Virus record (IMG/VR): IMGVR_UViG_3300042890_006148
Location: 19,236 to 83,235 of that record
Direction: 5' to 3' (one strand)
Length of the DNA stretch: 64,000 nucleotides
DNA from: a virus
Shown piece after piece: positions 36,699 through 45,414 of this stretch (position 1 is the stretch's first letter; the number at the start of each line of letters is the position of its first letter). Under the pieces are notes generated by a model. That model did not search any database. It worked only from the letters and a program-made list of their open reading frames with translations, and was not told the DNA's origin. The position numbers and the translations under genes are program-made.

Positions 36699-36915
36699 TA
36701 TTAGCTAGATCTTCTAAAATTTTATTTGAACCAGACCAGAAAATATACTTGTAAACATCTTCTTCAGTATATCCTGGATTTTCAGCCAACATTAGCTGAT
36801 GAATAAAATAGATTTTATTAGCTAAATGCCCATTAACAAGAATGTTCACTGGAATTTCATCAGGAGCATCATTAAAAGTTTGTTTTAGTTTTTCAATAAT
36901 TTCAATGCTGTTCAT
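36670..36915 (-). CDS. unassigned small protein
   Basis: This 81-residue acidic helical protein has no recognised motif. It overlaps the primase zinc-domain gene upstream by 14 bases and the HTH gene downstream by 29, so translation is probably coupled. It has one central segment HLANKIYFIHQLMLAENPG. Confidence 0.5.
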   Translation of the reverse strand: MNSIEIIEKLKQTFNDAPDEIPVNILVNGHLANKIYFIHQLMLAENPGYTEEDVYKYIFWSGSNKILEDLANNVQNDYPES

Positions 36916-37534
36916 TTAGTTCTCCCATCTTTATTTTTGCACTCTTGATAAAATTTTTCCATAAGATATTTAAATTCTTAAAGTTTTCTTTGTGTAAGTC
37001 TTCATCTATCTGCTTATAAACACTATCAGTCCAAGTGATGAATTCAGGATTATAATTATTAAGCCGTTCGTATTTTTTAATCTTTTCAGAAAAAGAAATT
37101 AAGAAATCTACCTCTGATAAACCGCCAGGATAATTACTAGCATTATTTTCTTTCTCTAGATATTTCTTGATTGTATTGCTTACTTCTCTCATAAGATATT
37201 TGACATCAAAATCAACAGTTTCGACATCAATTTTAGCAAATACAGAGAGTTTATGTATTGCTTCTACAAAATTCAATCCTTCAACATCCTGAACAAGTTG
37301 AATTAAGTCTCCAGTAGCACCACAGCCAAAACAATTGTAGGTGTTAGTTTTGGTATTGACACCAAAAGAAGGGTTACCATCATCGTGATTTGGCATGGGA
37401 CATCTTGTATTAGCCCAATCAGTATGTTTTGATATTATGAAGTCAGAATCATACTCAGACTCCATAAACTCCATGATATCAATCGATTTTACTAAATTAT
37501 CAATAAAATTACGTGTGATTGTAGCTTTATTCAT
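36902..37534 (-). CDS. primase zinc-binding half (DnaG CHC2-type domain)
   Basis: Residues 44-90 are a DnaG-type zinc ribbon: RCPMPNHDDGNPSF (C45, H50), then NCFGCGATGDLIQLVQDVEG (C68, C71) and a FVEAIHKL helix. In DnaG this domain recognises the priming trinucleotide. Here it is followed by about 120 helical residues and no TOPRIM. The catalytic core is encoded separately at 27302-28066. The gene overlaps dnaB by eight bases, so helicase and primase zinc domain are made together. Confidence 0.85.
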   Translation of the reverse strand: MNKATITRNFIDNLVKSIDIMEFMESEYDSDFIISKHTDWANTRCPMPNHDDGNPSFGVNTKTNTYNCFGCGATGDLIQLVQDVEGLNFVEAIHKLSVFAKIDVETVDFDVKYLMREVSNTIKKYLEKENNASNYPGGLSEVDFLISFSEKIKKYERLNNYNPEFITWTDSVYKQIDEDLHKENFKNLNILWKNFIKSAKIKMGELNEQH

Positions 37535-39176
37535 AAATCATCCAGTCTGGCACTGAAAGTTCTCTATTATCATCAAGATTCAAAGGTACAAATTCTTCTT
37601 CATCTAGTTCAAGCACATTATCAACAACAGTGCCATCATTTGAAATAATAGTAGGTCGTCTTATAGGAGTTTTGCCATCTGGGCGATCTGTTTTGGGAAC
37701 TTCCTTGACAACTGTATTACCAGTTGCAACACCGTGCAATGCTAATATCTGTTGTTGCTCTTCTTCATCTAATTCAGTGACTTTGTTATATTCTCTGTTC
37801 ATACGAATAGGAAATGGATTAAACCAAGCATCACGCATTTTTACAGGATGAAGAATGCAATATCCGTGCTCACGATTAGGTTCCATGGCAATAGCATAGG
37901 TACAAAGGTGCATAAGGTTTTGACCTCCAGATGCTGCAGCCTGATCATAAGACATGAATTTCTTCTCATCTTTAGACTTACGAGAATCTCTAATTGTATC
38001 CCGATTAATCTGTTGAGCAGTAAGCACTGGAATGTTATATCTTTTAGCTAGTAAGAATAATCCCTTAACTGCTTGAGATTGATTTTCCCAATCTTTTGCT
38101 CCATTAACTGCCTTACGTACAGTCATATTTCCGATATAGTCAACAACAAGAAGATCTGGCTTGCCTTTAGTGTTAATCAACTCTCTAATTTTCTGATCAA
38201 TATACTCTGGCGTAGGATCTTCCATATTGACATCATATTCAAAATATGGACCATTCTCTTGTGTTTTTAATCCATCATAAATTGTCTTCATTTCATCAGG
38301 AGAAAGATCTGTGCCTTTGATTTGATCATAAGGAATTTCGAAATTTAATGAAACATGGCGAAGCAAACAAAGCCAAGAGTTCATTTCAAAAGAGAGATAC
38401 AAAACTTTCTTCTTGCCAACTTTATTAGCATGAAGAGCAGAGTTTAAGAGCATTACACTCTTACCACCAGAAGAAGGAGCTAGAAAAACAATAATTTGTC
38501 CAGGCATCCATCCAAAAGTTTTAGAGTCAATGTTGCTTATCCCACACTCAATACCTTTAAATAATTCAGGCTGTGTAAGACGCTTTTCATATTCTTTCTT
38601 GAAAAAATCAGCGCTATTAGAAACATCAAAGTTCTGAATCTCTGAAAATTTTTCAGAAAGTTCATCTTGTATATCATCAAGATCTTTTTGAATAGCTTCT
38701 ACAGTTTTAGAAAGATCGCCATTAGCAAGAAAAGAATTGGAAGATTCAAAAGTTTTAGTAAGTGTACGCAGACCCTTATTTTTCTTTAATAAACTAGTAA
38801 CCTCATGAAAATCATTCTCATCAAAATCAAAATTCTCAATCTCATCCCATAAAGAAATATATTTTCTACGAGTGTAATCTTTAATATTGCTTTCATTTAA
38901 AGAAGATTCAAGAACAAAGCCAGTGAGCAAACTTCCACCACTTCTTTCCCAGTACTTCATTATAAAATCGTACATTTTCTGGGTGTAAGAAGAAGTGTCG
39001 CTAGGCTCTATGTGAACGAAATGATCTTTTGTAATTTGACGTGCAAGAGCCTTATCCATACACTTTGTACTTTTAGTGATGGATGATAAAAACATAATTT
39101 CTAATGAACGTTGATCTAATTTCATCTTGCGTAAGGCAACCTTATCGTAATACAACTGCGAAGTAAAGAATTCCAT
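37527..39176 (-). CDS. dnaB: replicative DNA helicase, DnaB family
   Basis: This is the hexameric 5'-3' fork helicase. An N-terminal helical domain is followed by the RecA-like core: Walker A FLAPSSGGKSVML, Walker B DLLVVDYIGNM and PVLTAQQINRDT. ASGGQNLMHLCTYAIAM and KMRDAWFNPFPI complete the DnaB pattern. It is 549 residues with a Pro/Asp-rich C-terminal tail of about 60. AGGA precedes the ATG at 39176. An alternative ATG at 39125 overlaps the loader stop as ATGA and would remove 17 residues. Confidence 0.92.
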   Translation of the reverse strand: MEFFTSQLYYDKVALRKMKLDQRSLEIMFLSSITKSTKCMDKALARQITKDHFVHIEPSDTSSYTQKMYDFIMKYWERSGGSLLTGFVLESSLNESNIKDYTRRKYISLWDEIENFDFDENDFHEVTSLLKKNKGLRTLTKTFESSNSFLANGDLSKTVEAIQKDLDDIQDELSEKFSEIQNFDVSNSADFFKKEYEKRLTQPELFKGIECGISNIDSKTFGWMPGQIIVFLAPSSGGKSVMLLNSALHANKVGKKKVLYLSFEMNSWLCLLRHVSLNFEIPYDQIKGTDLSPDEMKTIYDGLKTQENGPYFEYDVNMEDPTPEYIDQKIRELINTKGKPDLLVVDYIGNMTVRKAVNGAKDWENQSQAVKGLFLLAKRYNIPVLTAQQINRDTIRDSRKSKDEKKFMSYDQAAASGGQNLMHLCTYAIAMEPNREHGYCILHPVKMRDAWFNPFPIRMNREYNKVTELDEEEQQQILALHGVATGNTVVKEVPKTDRPDGKTPIRRPTIISNDGTVVDNVLELDEEEFVPLNLDDNRELSVPDWMIYE

Positions 39177-39919
39177 CCTGATCCTGTTGAGATGTTTGAA
39201 GTTCCATACGTCAATAAAATAAAAGGTTTACCAGAATTTACTCTCGATTTTGATAGTCTATCCAAATTTTGTGGGAATTGAGGGTGGGTTTGCTTGTATT
39301 GTTCAATACCATCAATAACGATAAAATCAAGATTTTTGAATTCTTCGTTCATCTTGTCAAATTCATCTTTTTTATCAAAATCACTTAAGATGCTTATAAT
39401 TTCAGTCCAATCATAATACTTGGAAGACAAGCCTTTTTTGATAGCAGATTGAACTAAAACAGCACCTATGAATGTTTTGCCACTACCATTCTTGCCATCA
39501 AAAATAATTGAAGTAAGTGGTGTCCTGATGTTTCCGGTATGACGAATATTTGGAGGATCATTATTGACAATATCAATCAAAAACTTCTCAAAATACTTTA
39601 GTAAAAGTAATACTCGTTCACTAGTTTTAGATTCTTGGCCAAGATCTCTTCCATGAGCGTCTGCACGAATGTTCCAATCATCCAAGCTTTTACCAATATA
39701 AACTCTTGGAACATTGGCCTTGACATATAATTCTCGGAGAAATTTTTCTTTCTCACAAGAACACATTACAGATTTACCCTTGTAATTTGTAGTGTAACCA
39801 AAATAATCACAAAGAGCACAGCCAATACCTTTATTCATTCTAAGGTTTCTAGCGCTATTTTGTAAGTTTTCTTTTAAATCATTTAGACCCAATATATCTT
39901 CAAAATTAGGTTCAGCCAT
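39122..39919 (-). CDS. helicase loader, DnaC-like AAA+ ATPase
   Basis: The 265-residue protein has an N-terminal cysteine cluster (CALCDYFGYT, then CSCEKEKF) that could bind zinc. The ATPase core has Walker A DGKNGSGKTF, Walker B LDFIVIDGIEQ and a sensor PFILLTYGTSN. This is the DnaC/DnaI layout, and the gene lies directly before dnaB with an overlap of 55 bases. It likely delivers the DnaB hexamer to single-stranded DNA. Its ATG overlaps the Ycf46-like gene stop by one base. Confidence 0.85.
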   Translation of the reverse strand: MAEPNFEDILGLNDLKENLQNSARNLRMNKGIGCALCDYFGYTTNYKGKSVMCSCEKEKFLRELYVKANVPRVYIGKSLDDWNIRADAHGRDLGQESKTSERVLLLLKYFEKFLIDIVNNDPPNIRHTGNIRTPLTSIIFDGKNGSGKTFIGAVLVQSAIKKGLSSKYYDWTEIISILSDFDKKDEFDKMNEEFKNLDFIVIDGIEQYKQTHPQFPQNLDRLSKSRVNSGKPFILLTYGTSNISTGSGWNSLLRSCITIRLPYAR

Positions 39920-41523
39920 TACAAATCATCCTCGTTCCCATTGTATCTCTTAATTTCAGAATTGCTACTGGATGCATTTCGTGCTCTTTCACTAGCCCAA
40001 GATCTCAAGTATTGTATCTCTTCTTTCATCAATTTAGAAATGGGAACGGAATCTTTAATTGCGTCTGCTATATCGGATGTAATAATTTCTCTTTTGTTAT
40101 CACTAAATGCTTCATATAATGCTGCTTCTATGGCTGCTTCGATTTCAGCTCCAGTAAAACTTTCAGATAAATCTGCTAATAATTCCAAATTAAAATTCTT
40201 AGGATTTCTGTTTCTTTTTTCAAGGTGGATTTTAAATATAGTTTTTCTTTCCAGTAATTTAGGAAGATCTACAAAGAAAATCTCATCAAATCTACCTTTT
40301 CTTAATAATTCTGGCGGTAAGGAAGAAACATCATTGGCAGTAGCAACAACAAATACTGGAGATTTTCTATCCTGCATCCATGTGAGCCAAGAACCCAAAA
40401 CTCTTGAAGTTGTACCGCCATCAGTTGTGCTAGATGCTTTTGATCCAGACATACCCTTATCAATTTCATCACACCAAAGAATACAGGGGGCAACAGATTC
40501 AGCCACTTTGAAAACCTGTCGCATATTTTGTTCAGAACTTCCAACAAGACCAGAAAATACTTTGCCCATATCAAGTCTTAATAAGGGGAAATTCCAGAAT
40601 GATGATATTGCTTTGGCGAATAATGATTTGCCAGCACCTTGAATACCTACAAGTAATATGCCTTTAGGATTTGCTGGCAATCCATAGTCCAATGCTTCTA
40701 ATGAAAAAGCATCTTTACGTTTTTCAAGCCAAGATTTTAAACCTGACAAACCACCAATACTATTCATATCAGTGGGATCATCAATCCAATCTAATAAACC
40801 TGACTTACGGATAATATCTTTCTTTTGTTGGATAATTGATTCTGGTAATAAAGAAGTGTGCTTGATCATACAATATGTACAAACTTGCTCACATTCAGAT
40901 ATGGTCAAACCTCTGAAACAATTGACTACATTGTCTAATTCTTCTTTGATGTATGATGTTTGAAATTTAGCAGCAAGGTCAGGTCTTTTAGATGCTTTTT
41001 CTAAAAGATATGTAATTTTTTCTGTTATTTCATCTTTACTAGGAAGTGGGAAATCAATTACAGGAACAGACTTTTCTAGATCTGTTGGTAATTCTAGTAT
41101 TGAAGAAAGAATAATTATTGCTTTGTTCTCTGTGGAAAAATCAAAGCTTAAGTTTTTCAATTGGCGGACAACTTTTATTTCAACTTGTCCACGATAGTTT
41201 CCAGAACCAAAAAATTTGTTGTAATCTTTAAGTACCAGTATACAAAATTTATTCTTTGGTACTATAAGTTTTTTGAACCAGCCCAATACTTCTTCTTGAT
41301 CTAGTACACAATCAGAAGCTTTTGCGGGTAAAAATTCTGGGAAAGTTGAATGAAGTCCAGAAACAATATCCCATTTTACGAGATCCCAAGAAGTATCAGC
41401 TTTGGAACATAAATTTTCCAAAGCTGATATTACTCTATTTTCTTCTTGAGATACTAAATATAAGACAGTTCTTTTAGATCTTATTAGCAGCTCAATTTCA
41501 TCTATTGTTTGATTGCTGTCCAT
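39919..41523 (-). CDS. AAA+ ATPase of the Ycf46 type
   Basis: The 534 residues have an N-terminal domain of about 250 with IELLIRSKRTVLYLVSQEE and FRGLTISECEQVCTYCM. The AAA+ domain has Walker A LLVGIQGAGKSLFAKA, Walker B CILWCDEIDKGM, an arginine-finger ELLRKGRFDEIFFVDLP and a lid with SFTGAEIEAAIEAAL. The combination of this N-terminal part with an FtsH/p97-like ATPase is that of Ycf46, a protein of cyanobacteria and plastids also found in other bacteria. No protease domain is attached. Its place in the helicase operon suggests remodelling of replication complexes. Confidence 0.75.
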   Translation of the reverse strand: MDSNQTIDEIELLIRSKRTVLYLVSQEENRVISALENLCSKADTSWDLVKWDIVSGLHSTFPEFLPAKASDCVLDQEEVLGWFKKLIVPKNKFCILVLKDYNKFFGSGNYRGQVEIKVVRQLKNLSFDFSTENKAIIILSSILELPTDLEKSVPVIDFPLPSKDEITEKITYLLEKASKRPDLAAKFQTSYIKEELDNVVNCFRGLTISECEQVCTYCMIKHTSLLPESIIQQKKDIIRKSGLLDWIDDPTDMNSIGGLSGLKSWLEKRKDAFSLEALDYGLPANPKGILLVGIQGAGKSLFAKAISSFWNFPLLRLDMGKVFSGLVGSSEQNMRQVFKVAESVAPCILWCDEIDKGMSGSKASSTTDGGTTSRVLGSWLTWMQDRKSPVFVVATANDVSSLPPELLRKGRFDEIFFVDLPKLLERKTIFKIHLEKRNRNPKNFNLELLADLSESFTGAEIEAAIEAALYEAFSDNKREIITSDIADAIKDSVPISKLMKEEIQYLRSWASERARNASSSNSEIKRYNGNEDDL

Positions 41524-42340
41524 TTATAAACTTATCGAATTGAAATCTTGGATTACCTGGATAATCTTCATCTCTCCACCAGGTTTCTTCCTTGTATTTA
41601 GCAGTGTATTTAATAAAAATTTCACGCCAATCAAGCATTTCAAATTCAGGAAGATATGGTGATCTAGAAACAGATTTTTGGAAAGTATCAGCAATCAGTT
41701 TCTTTTCTTCAGCATTACCTTTAGAGAGTGTCAAGAAAAGTTGATTCAAGCCAGAGGTAAAATCTTCTTTGCTAATATTTTGTGTATTAGCGTAGTAAGA
41801 GCAAACAATAGGAATTCCAAACTTTGAAAACAATTCTTTGGACCTACCAAGCTTTGCCAAATTCTTTACTTCATCATAGATATCAATAAGAGGAGTGGTA
41901 CTACTTGTGTTGATTATGTCTTGATAATAACGATTCAAATAGTGAGGAAATTCCATAAGTAAGAAATGTCCTGACCTTTGCATAATCACAGTCTTGTTTG
42001 TGAAGCACCAATCAATAAATTTCTTGGTCCATTCATTCTTGTCTAACTTATTGTCTTCCATAAAATCAGCAATTATGTTGATGATTTTATTGTCAGATGT
42101 GTAAGTGACTCGATAGACCCCATCAAATGCTTTCTTGTATTCATTTAAAAAATAGTCAGTGAAGTGCTTGGCAGTCCAATCCTTAAGATCTTCAGGTGCT
42201 TCTTTGAGTGTCTTAACTACAGGCTTTTTACGCTGACGTTTATTAGCTTGAAATGGGTTGACCAATTCAGATTGTAGAGGAACGTGTTGCATATAAATAC
42301 CTTTTACGAAATCATAAGTGGGATCTTTTACTGTTTTCAT
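41498..42340 (-). CDS. unassigned protein
   Basis: This 280-residue protein has a basic N-terminal third (ANKRQRKKPVVKTLKE) and a helical remainder rich in aromatic residues. No motif is recognised. It overlaps the Rad50 C-terminal-half gene upstream by four bases and the Ycf46-like gene downstream by 26, so it links the recombination and helicase-loading genes in one transcript. Confidence 0.55.
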   Translation of the reverse strand: MKTVKDPTYDFVKGIYMQHVPLQSELVNPFQANKRQRKKPVVKTLKEAPEDLKDWTAKHFTDYFLNEYKKAFDGVYRVTYTSDNKIINIIADFMEDNKLDKNEWTKKFIDWCFTNKTVIMQRSGHFLLMEFPHYLNRYYQDIINTSSTTPLIDIYDEVKNLAKLGRSKELFSKFGIPIVCSYYANTQNISKEDFTSGLNQLFLTLSKGNAEEKKLIADTFQKSVSRSPYLPEFEMLDWREIFIKYTAKYKEETWWRDEDYPGNPRFQFDKFINGQQSNNR

Positions 42341-43050
42341 TTTTTTGCGCTTATAGCCAAACTTTGCATTTCAAGGATATCATCTCTAGATGCAAGTTTG
42401 ATCTTAGCAATACCATCCTCTTTATAAACAAGATAATTCTGTGCAGAAATTTGAGAAAAACTTTCAGCAGAATGGGTAATTAATATCACTTGCAATCCTA
42501 ATTCGGCAATATATCTGTCTAAAAATATGAGCAATTGTCCCATTATTCCATCTTTAGAAACAGCAGAGAATGCTTCATCAAGTACGTAAACACTATCATA
42601 GTTGTTGTAGGTTCCAAATGCAAAACGCAAGAGGACACTAACAATCTCCATCAAGCCTCCACCATTAGAACCCTTGATTGGGCGCTTAGATCTTTTGCCA
42701 TCATGCAATTTCTCAACACAAGGTAAGATAGTAAATAGACCAGTGTTTTCGCCTTCTTTGCTACTTACTTCTTTCAATTCCAAAGAGAATACATAGTCTT
42801 CACCATACATTTCTTTTAATGCTGCGGTGACGATTTCTTCAATAGATGCAAGGGCTTGAACTCTAGTGTCAGCAGCTTTCATACGTAAAAATATCTGCCC
42901 CTTTTTATTATGATCTTTTTTAGTTTCAAGTTCTAGCAATTTAAGTTCTTGTTCTTCTAAAAGGGCTGCAAGGGCGTTTCTTTCAATTTCGAGTGCAATC
43001 AAGTTTCTTTCAATTTTGTTGCACTCTTTCTTGATTTCTAATAAGTCCAA
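42337..43050 (-). CDS. Rad50/SbcC C-terminal half (signature, Walker B)
   Basis: Residues 1-50 are coiled coil. The ATPase lobe follows with an ABC-signature-like GSNGGGLMEIVSVL (127-140), Walker B SVYVLDEAFSAVS (D158, E159) and an H-loop VILITHS. There is no Walker A, which is encoded in the separate gene at 44287. The start is a TTG at 43050, strongly supported by CAGGAG eight bases upstream that overlaps the previous stop. The next ATG would cut away the coiled coil. The two half-proteins should assemble into a Rad50-like head bound to the Mre11 homolog encoded between them. Confidence 0.85.
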   Translation of the reverse strand: MDLLEIKKECNKIERNLIALEIERNALAALLEEQELKLLELETKKDHNKKGQIFLRMKAADTRVQALASIEEIVTAALKEMYGEDYVFSLELKEVSSKEGENTGLFTILPCVEKLHDGKRSKRPIKGSNGGGLMEIVSVLLRFAFGTYNNYDSVYVLDEAFSAVSKDGIMGQLLIFLDRYIAELGLQVILITHSAESFSQISAQNYLVYKEDGIAKIKLASRDDILEMQSLAISAKK

Positions 43051-43052
43051 GA

Positions 43053-43307
43053 TTATTCTCCTGTGAGCTCTTGGAGTTTCTCTTCAATTTCTTGAAGTTT
43101 AGCTTCTAATTCAGATTGTTTCGTAGCCATAAGTTTTTTAAGATCTTTTGGCTTACAACCAAACTTCTCTTCACAGGTATCTACAAGTGTTTGAAAGTCA
43201 ACTTCTAAAGCATCAAGTTGTTCAGTCAAGGTTTGAACTCTGCCTTCTGCTTTACCTTTCTTGTTCTTGTATGATTCGATTTGATCTAAAATTTCTTGAG
43301 CGGTCAT
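43053..43307 (-). CDS. small coiled-coil protein within the Mre11/Rad50 operon
   Basis: The 84 residues are predicted as two long helices broken by CEEKFGCKPKDLKKLMA. The helices are Lys/Glu/Gln-rich with heptad-like leucines (LQEIEEKLQELTG). It has two cysteines six apart but no CxxC. It overlaps the Mre11 stop as ATGA and its stop lies inside the Shine-Dalgarno of the Rad50 C-half. Its fixed place between the two parts suggests it is a third structural piece of the complex, perhaps part of the coiled-coil arm. That is inference. Confidence 0.65.
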   Translation of the reverse strand: MTAQEILDQIESYKNKKGKAEGRVQTLTEQLDALEVDFQTLVDTCEEKFGCKPKDLKKLMATKQSELEAKLQEIEEKLQELTGE

Positions 43308-44290
43308 TTTTCATTTACCTTTTTAACAGCATCTACAACAATGTTAGTAATTTCTTCACCAATTTCTGATTGTTCTGCCATTACCTTTAAAGCAGCTAGT
43401 TTATCATCCAAAGATGTAAATTGCCAAGTGTGAGTTCTCATTTGGGCAACTTTTATCTTAAATTCTAAAGTATCTTTTTTCAAATCTTTAGCAGCCTTTA
43501 TTTCATCTAACTTGAAAACTTCACTAGCTGGCTTTGCAGATTTAAGCTTGAGATATTCTTCATTGAGAATTTCACCATCAAGAGTGTAATCTAGGATAAG
43601 AATTTCAATATCTTTCTCTAAATTGTCTCTTGATGCAGAATAACGACTAATTGCACCTGGGTTGATAAAACGCTTACCATCACTTCTAGTTTGCTTCATT
43701 TCGTGGTGAATATGCCCTGAAATAACCAAAGAAGTATTAGGATGCAATGGAGTGTCTTCAAAAAGAAAAGTATATTCTCCAAAGCGATCAAGTTTATTTG
43801 AAATAGAAGCGTGACAAACCCAGATAATTGCTGGTGAAGTAGTTAAGTGTCCAGCCTTAATATCTCTATCTAATGAAGGATGATAATGAGCGAATGAAAT
43901 TCCTAATGTTGGTTCGTAGTCTGTTTTGATCAAATAACCAGCAGAAATAAGAGTTCCAAGGGCTGTTTTTTCAAGATTAGATGAACTATCAAGATCGTGG
44001 TTTCCTACACAAACATAGATAGGAAATGACCAAGGTTTGTTGCCATTAGGACCACCTTTAAGAATATCTAAAGTTTGATTACGAAGAAGTGGGCCAACTT
44101 CATAAACTTCGAATAAATCACCAAGAAGGACTACAGCGTCAACTTTCTTTTCTTCAGCAACTGTAAAGCATTCAATGAGTTTGGTTCTAATTGCCAAACT
44201 ATAATCATCAAGTCTGTTTTTAGGTTGCTTATCCATCAAGTGGATATCACCTACAAACATCACTTTATTTTGTTTGATAAGGTTATTCAT
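43304..44290 (-). CDS. Mre11/SbcD-family nuclease
   Basis: This is a calcineurin-like phosphoesterase nuclease that processes DNA ends. The metal motifs appear in order: MFVGDIHLMD, VVLLGDLFEVYE, VCVGNHDLD, WVCHAS and VISGHIHHEMK. A C-terminal helical part of about 120 residues probably binds the Rad50 coiled coil. A TTG upstream is open, but the ATG at 44290 overlaps the Rad50 N-half stop as ATGA and has GGAA eight bases before it (328 residues). Confidence 0.92.
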   Translation of the reverse strand: MNNLIKQNKVMFVGDIHLMDKQPKNRLDDYSLAIRTKLIECFTVAEEKKVDAVVLLGDLFEVYEVGPLLRNQTLDILKGGPNGNKPWSFPIYVCVGNHDLDSSSNLEKTALGTLISAGYLIKTDYEPTLGISFAHYHPSLDRDIKAGHLTTSPAIIWVCHASISNKLDRFGEYTFLFEDTPLHPNTSLVISGHIHHEMKQTRSDGKRFINPGAISRYSASRDNLEKDIEILILDYTLDGEILNEEYLKLKSAKPASEVFKLDEIKAAKDLKKDTLEFKIKVAQMRTHTWQFTSLDDKLAALKVMAEQSEIGEEITNIVVDAVKKVNEK

Positions 44291-45414
44291 TTTACGTTTC
44301 CACAAACATCACAAACTTCAAAATTATCTTTCAAGTATTGCTCAAGTTCTTTGATATTTGTATCGCAATCTTCAATGATATTATTTTGACTTTGAATTGC
44401 ATTGTTTTTTGTATCAATATCCAAAGAAATTTCATTAAAATCATCATCAAGATTGATTATTTCATCTAGGATTGTATGTTCATTTACACATCCTGAAATT
44501 AGAGTGCCTATTACACCTTCAGCAATTTCATAAAAGACGTTGTATTTTTCTTTTGTGATTTTGAATTGTTCCCGTGTTTTAAGGATGTTCTCATTTAAAA
44601 TAAGACCATCAGAAATTTCATTAAATTGCTTTTCTAATACAGGAATATTATCAGAAAGAAATTGGAATAATTTTTCAGATTTTTCTTTTTCAGCCTTGCA
44701 ATCAGCATATTGCTTGCCAATCTTTTGATACTCAGCACAAAGATCGTTTATGTCTTTAATTTCTTTTTCAAGTGCTTCGTATTCCGCAATCATTTCCTTG
44801 AATTCATTTAAGTTTTTAATCTTTTGATCAAGATTTTCATACGGTTCAAGTTTTTCTTTAGTGCTTTCAATTTCACAAACTACTTTCTTGATATCTCCTG
44901 AAATCTTATTGACATCAGATCCAAGTAATGAAGCAGCTTCTTCTAAGTCATCAATTCCAAGCAAACGTGATATTTCTTTAGGTAATGCTTCGTCGGTTAA
45001 GGTTACAAGAAAAAACTTTTCTTCTTGGTTAGCTAAAGGAAGTGCGCCAGATAAAGTCTTAGGGATATGACCAAGAAATTCTGTAACATCAGTTGGAATA
45101 TTTTTTGAAAATCTAGAGTGCTTTACTTTTTCTTGGCCTTCTCTTTGATATTCTATTTCATTCGTATCGCCTTTTGTACGAGAATACCAATCACCATTAT
45201 TGTATGTAATTGACACTTTTGCATTTTTCTGACCTTCTCTAACATCGTATTTTCTGAAAGAGTCTAAAAAAGCAAGGTGTAAACTTCTTGAAATTGCTGA
45301 CTTACCATTATCAGAACTGCCTGTGATTATATTCAGACCAGGTTTTAATTCAAAGAAAGTATCTTGGTGATTTTGAAAGTCTTGAATTCGAATTGATTTT
45401 ATTTGTCTATTCAT
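44287..45414 (-). CDS. Rad50/SbcC N-terminal half ending at the zinc hook
   Basis: The 375 residues start IKSIRIQDFQNHQDTFFELK with Walker A GSSDNGKS at 32-39. An ATPase lobe continues to about 165, then coiled coil to about 365. The protein ends CDVCGNVK, a CxxC (C368/C371) exactly where Rad50 has its zinc hook. Translation stops four residues later. The returning coiled coil and second ATPase lobe are in the gene at 42337. It is second in an operon behind a small zinc-finger gene, which it overlaps by four bases. Confidence 0.88.
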   Translation of the reverse strand: MNRQIKSIRIQDFQNHQDTFFELKPGLNIITGSSDNGKSAISRSLHLAFLDSFRKYDVREGQKNAKVSITYNNGDWYSRTKGDTNEIEYQREGQEKVKHSRFSKNIPTDVTEFLGHIPKTLSGALPLANQEEKFFLVTLTDEALPKEISRLLGIDDLEEAASLLGSDVNKISGDIKKVVCEIESTKEKLEPYENLDQKIKNLNEFKEMIAEYEALEKEIKDINDLCAEYQKIGKQYADCKAEKEKSEKLFQFLSDNIPVLEKQFNEISDGLILNENILKTREQFKITKEKYNVFYEIAEGVIGTLISGCVNEHTILDEIINLDDDFNEISLDIDTKNNAIQSQNNIIEDCDTNIKELEQYLKDNFEVCDVCGNVK

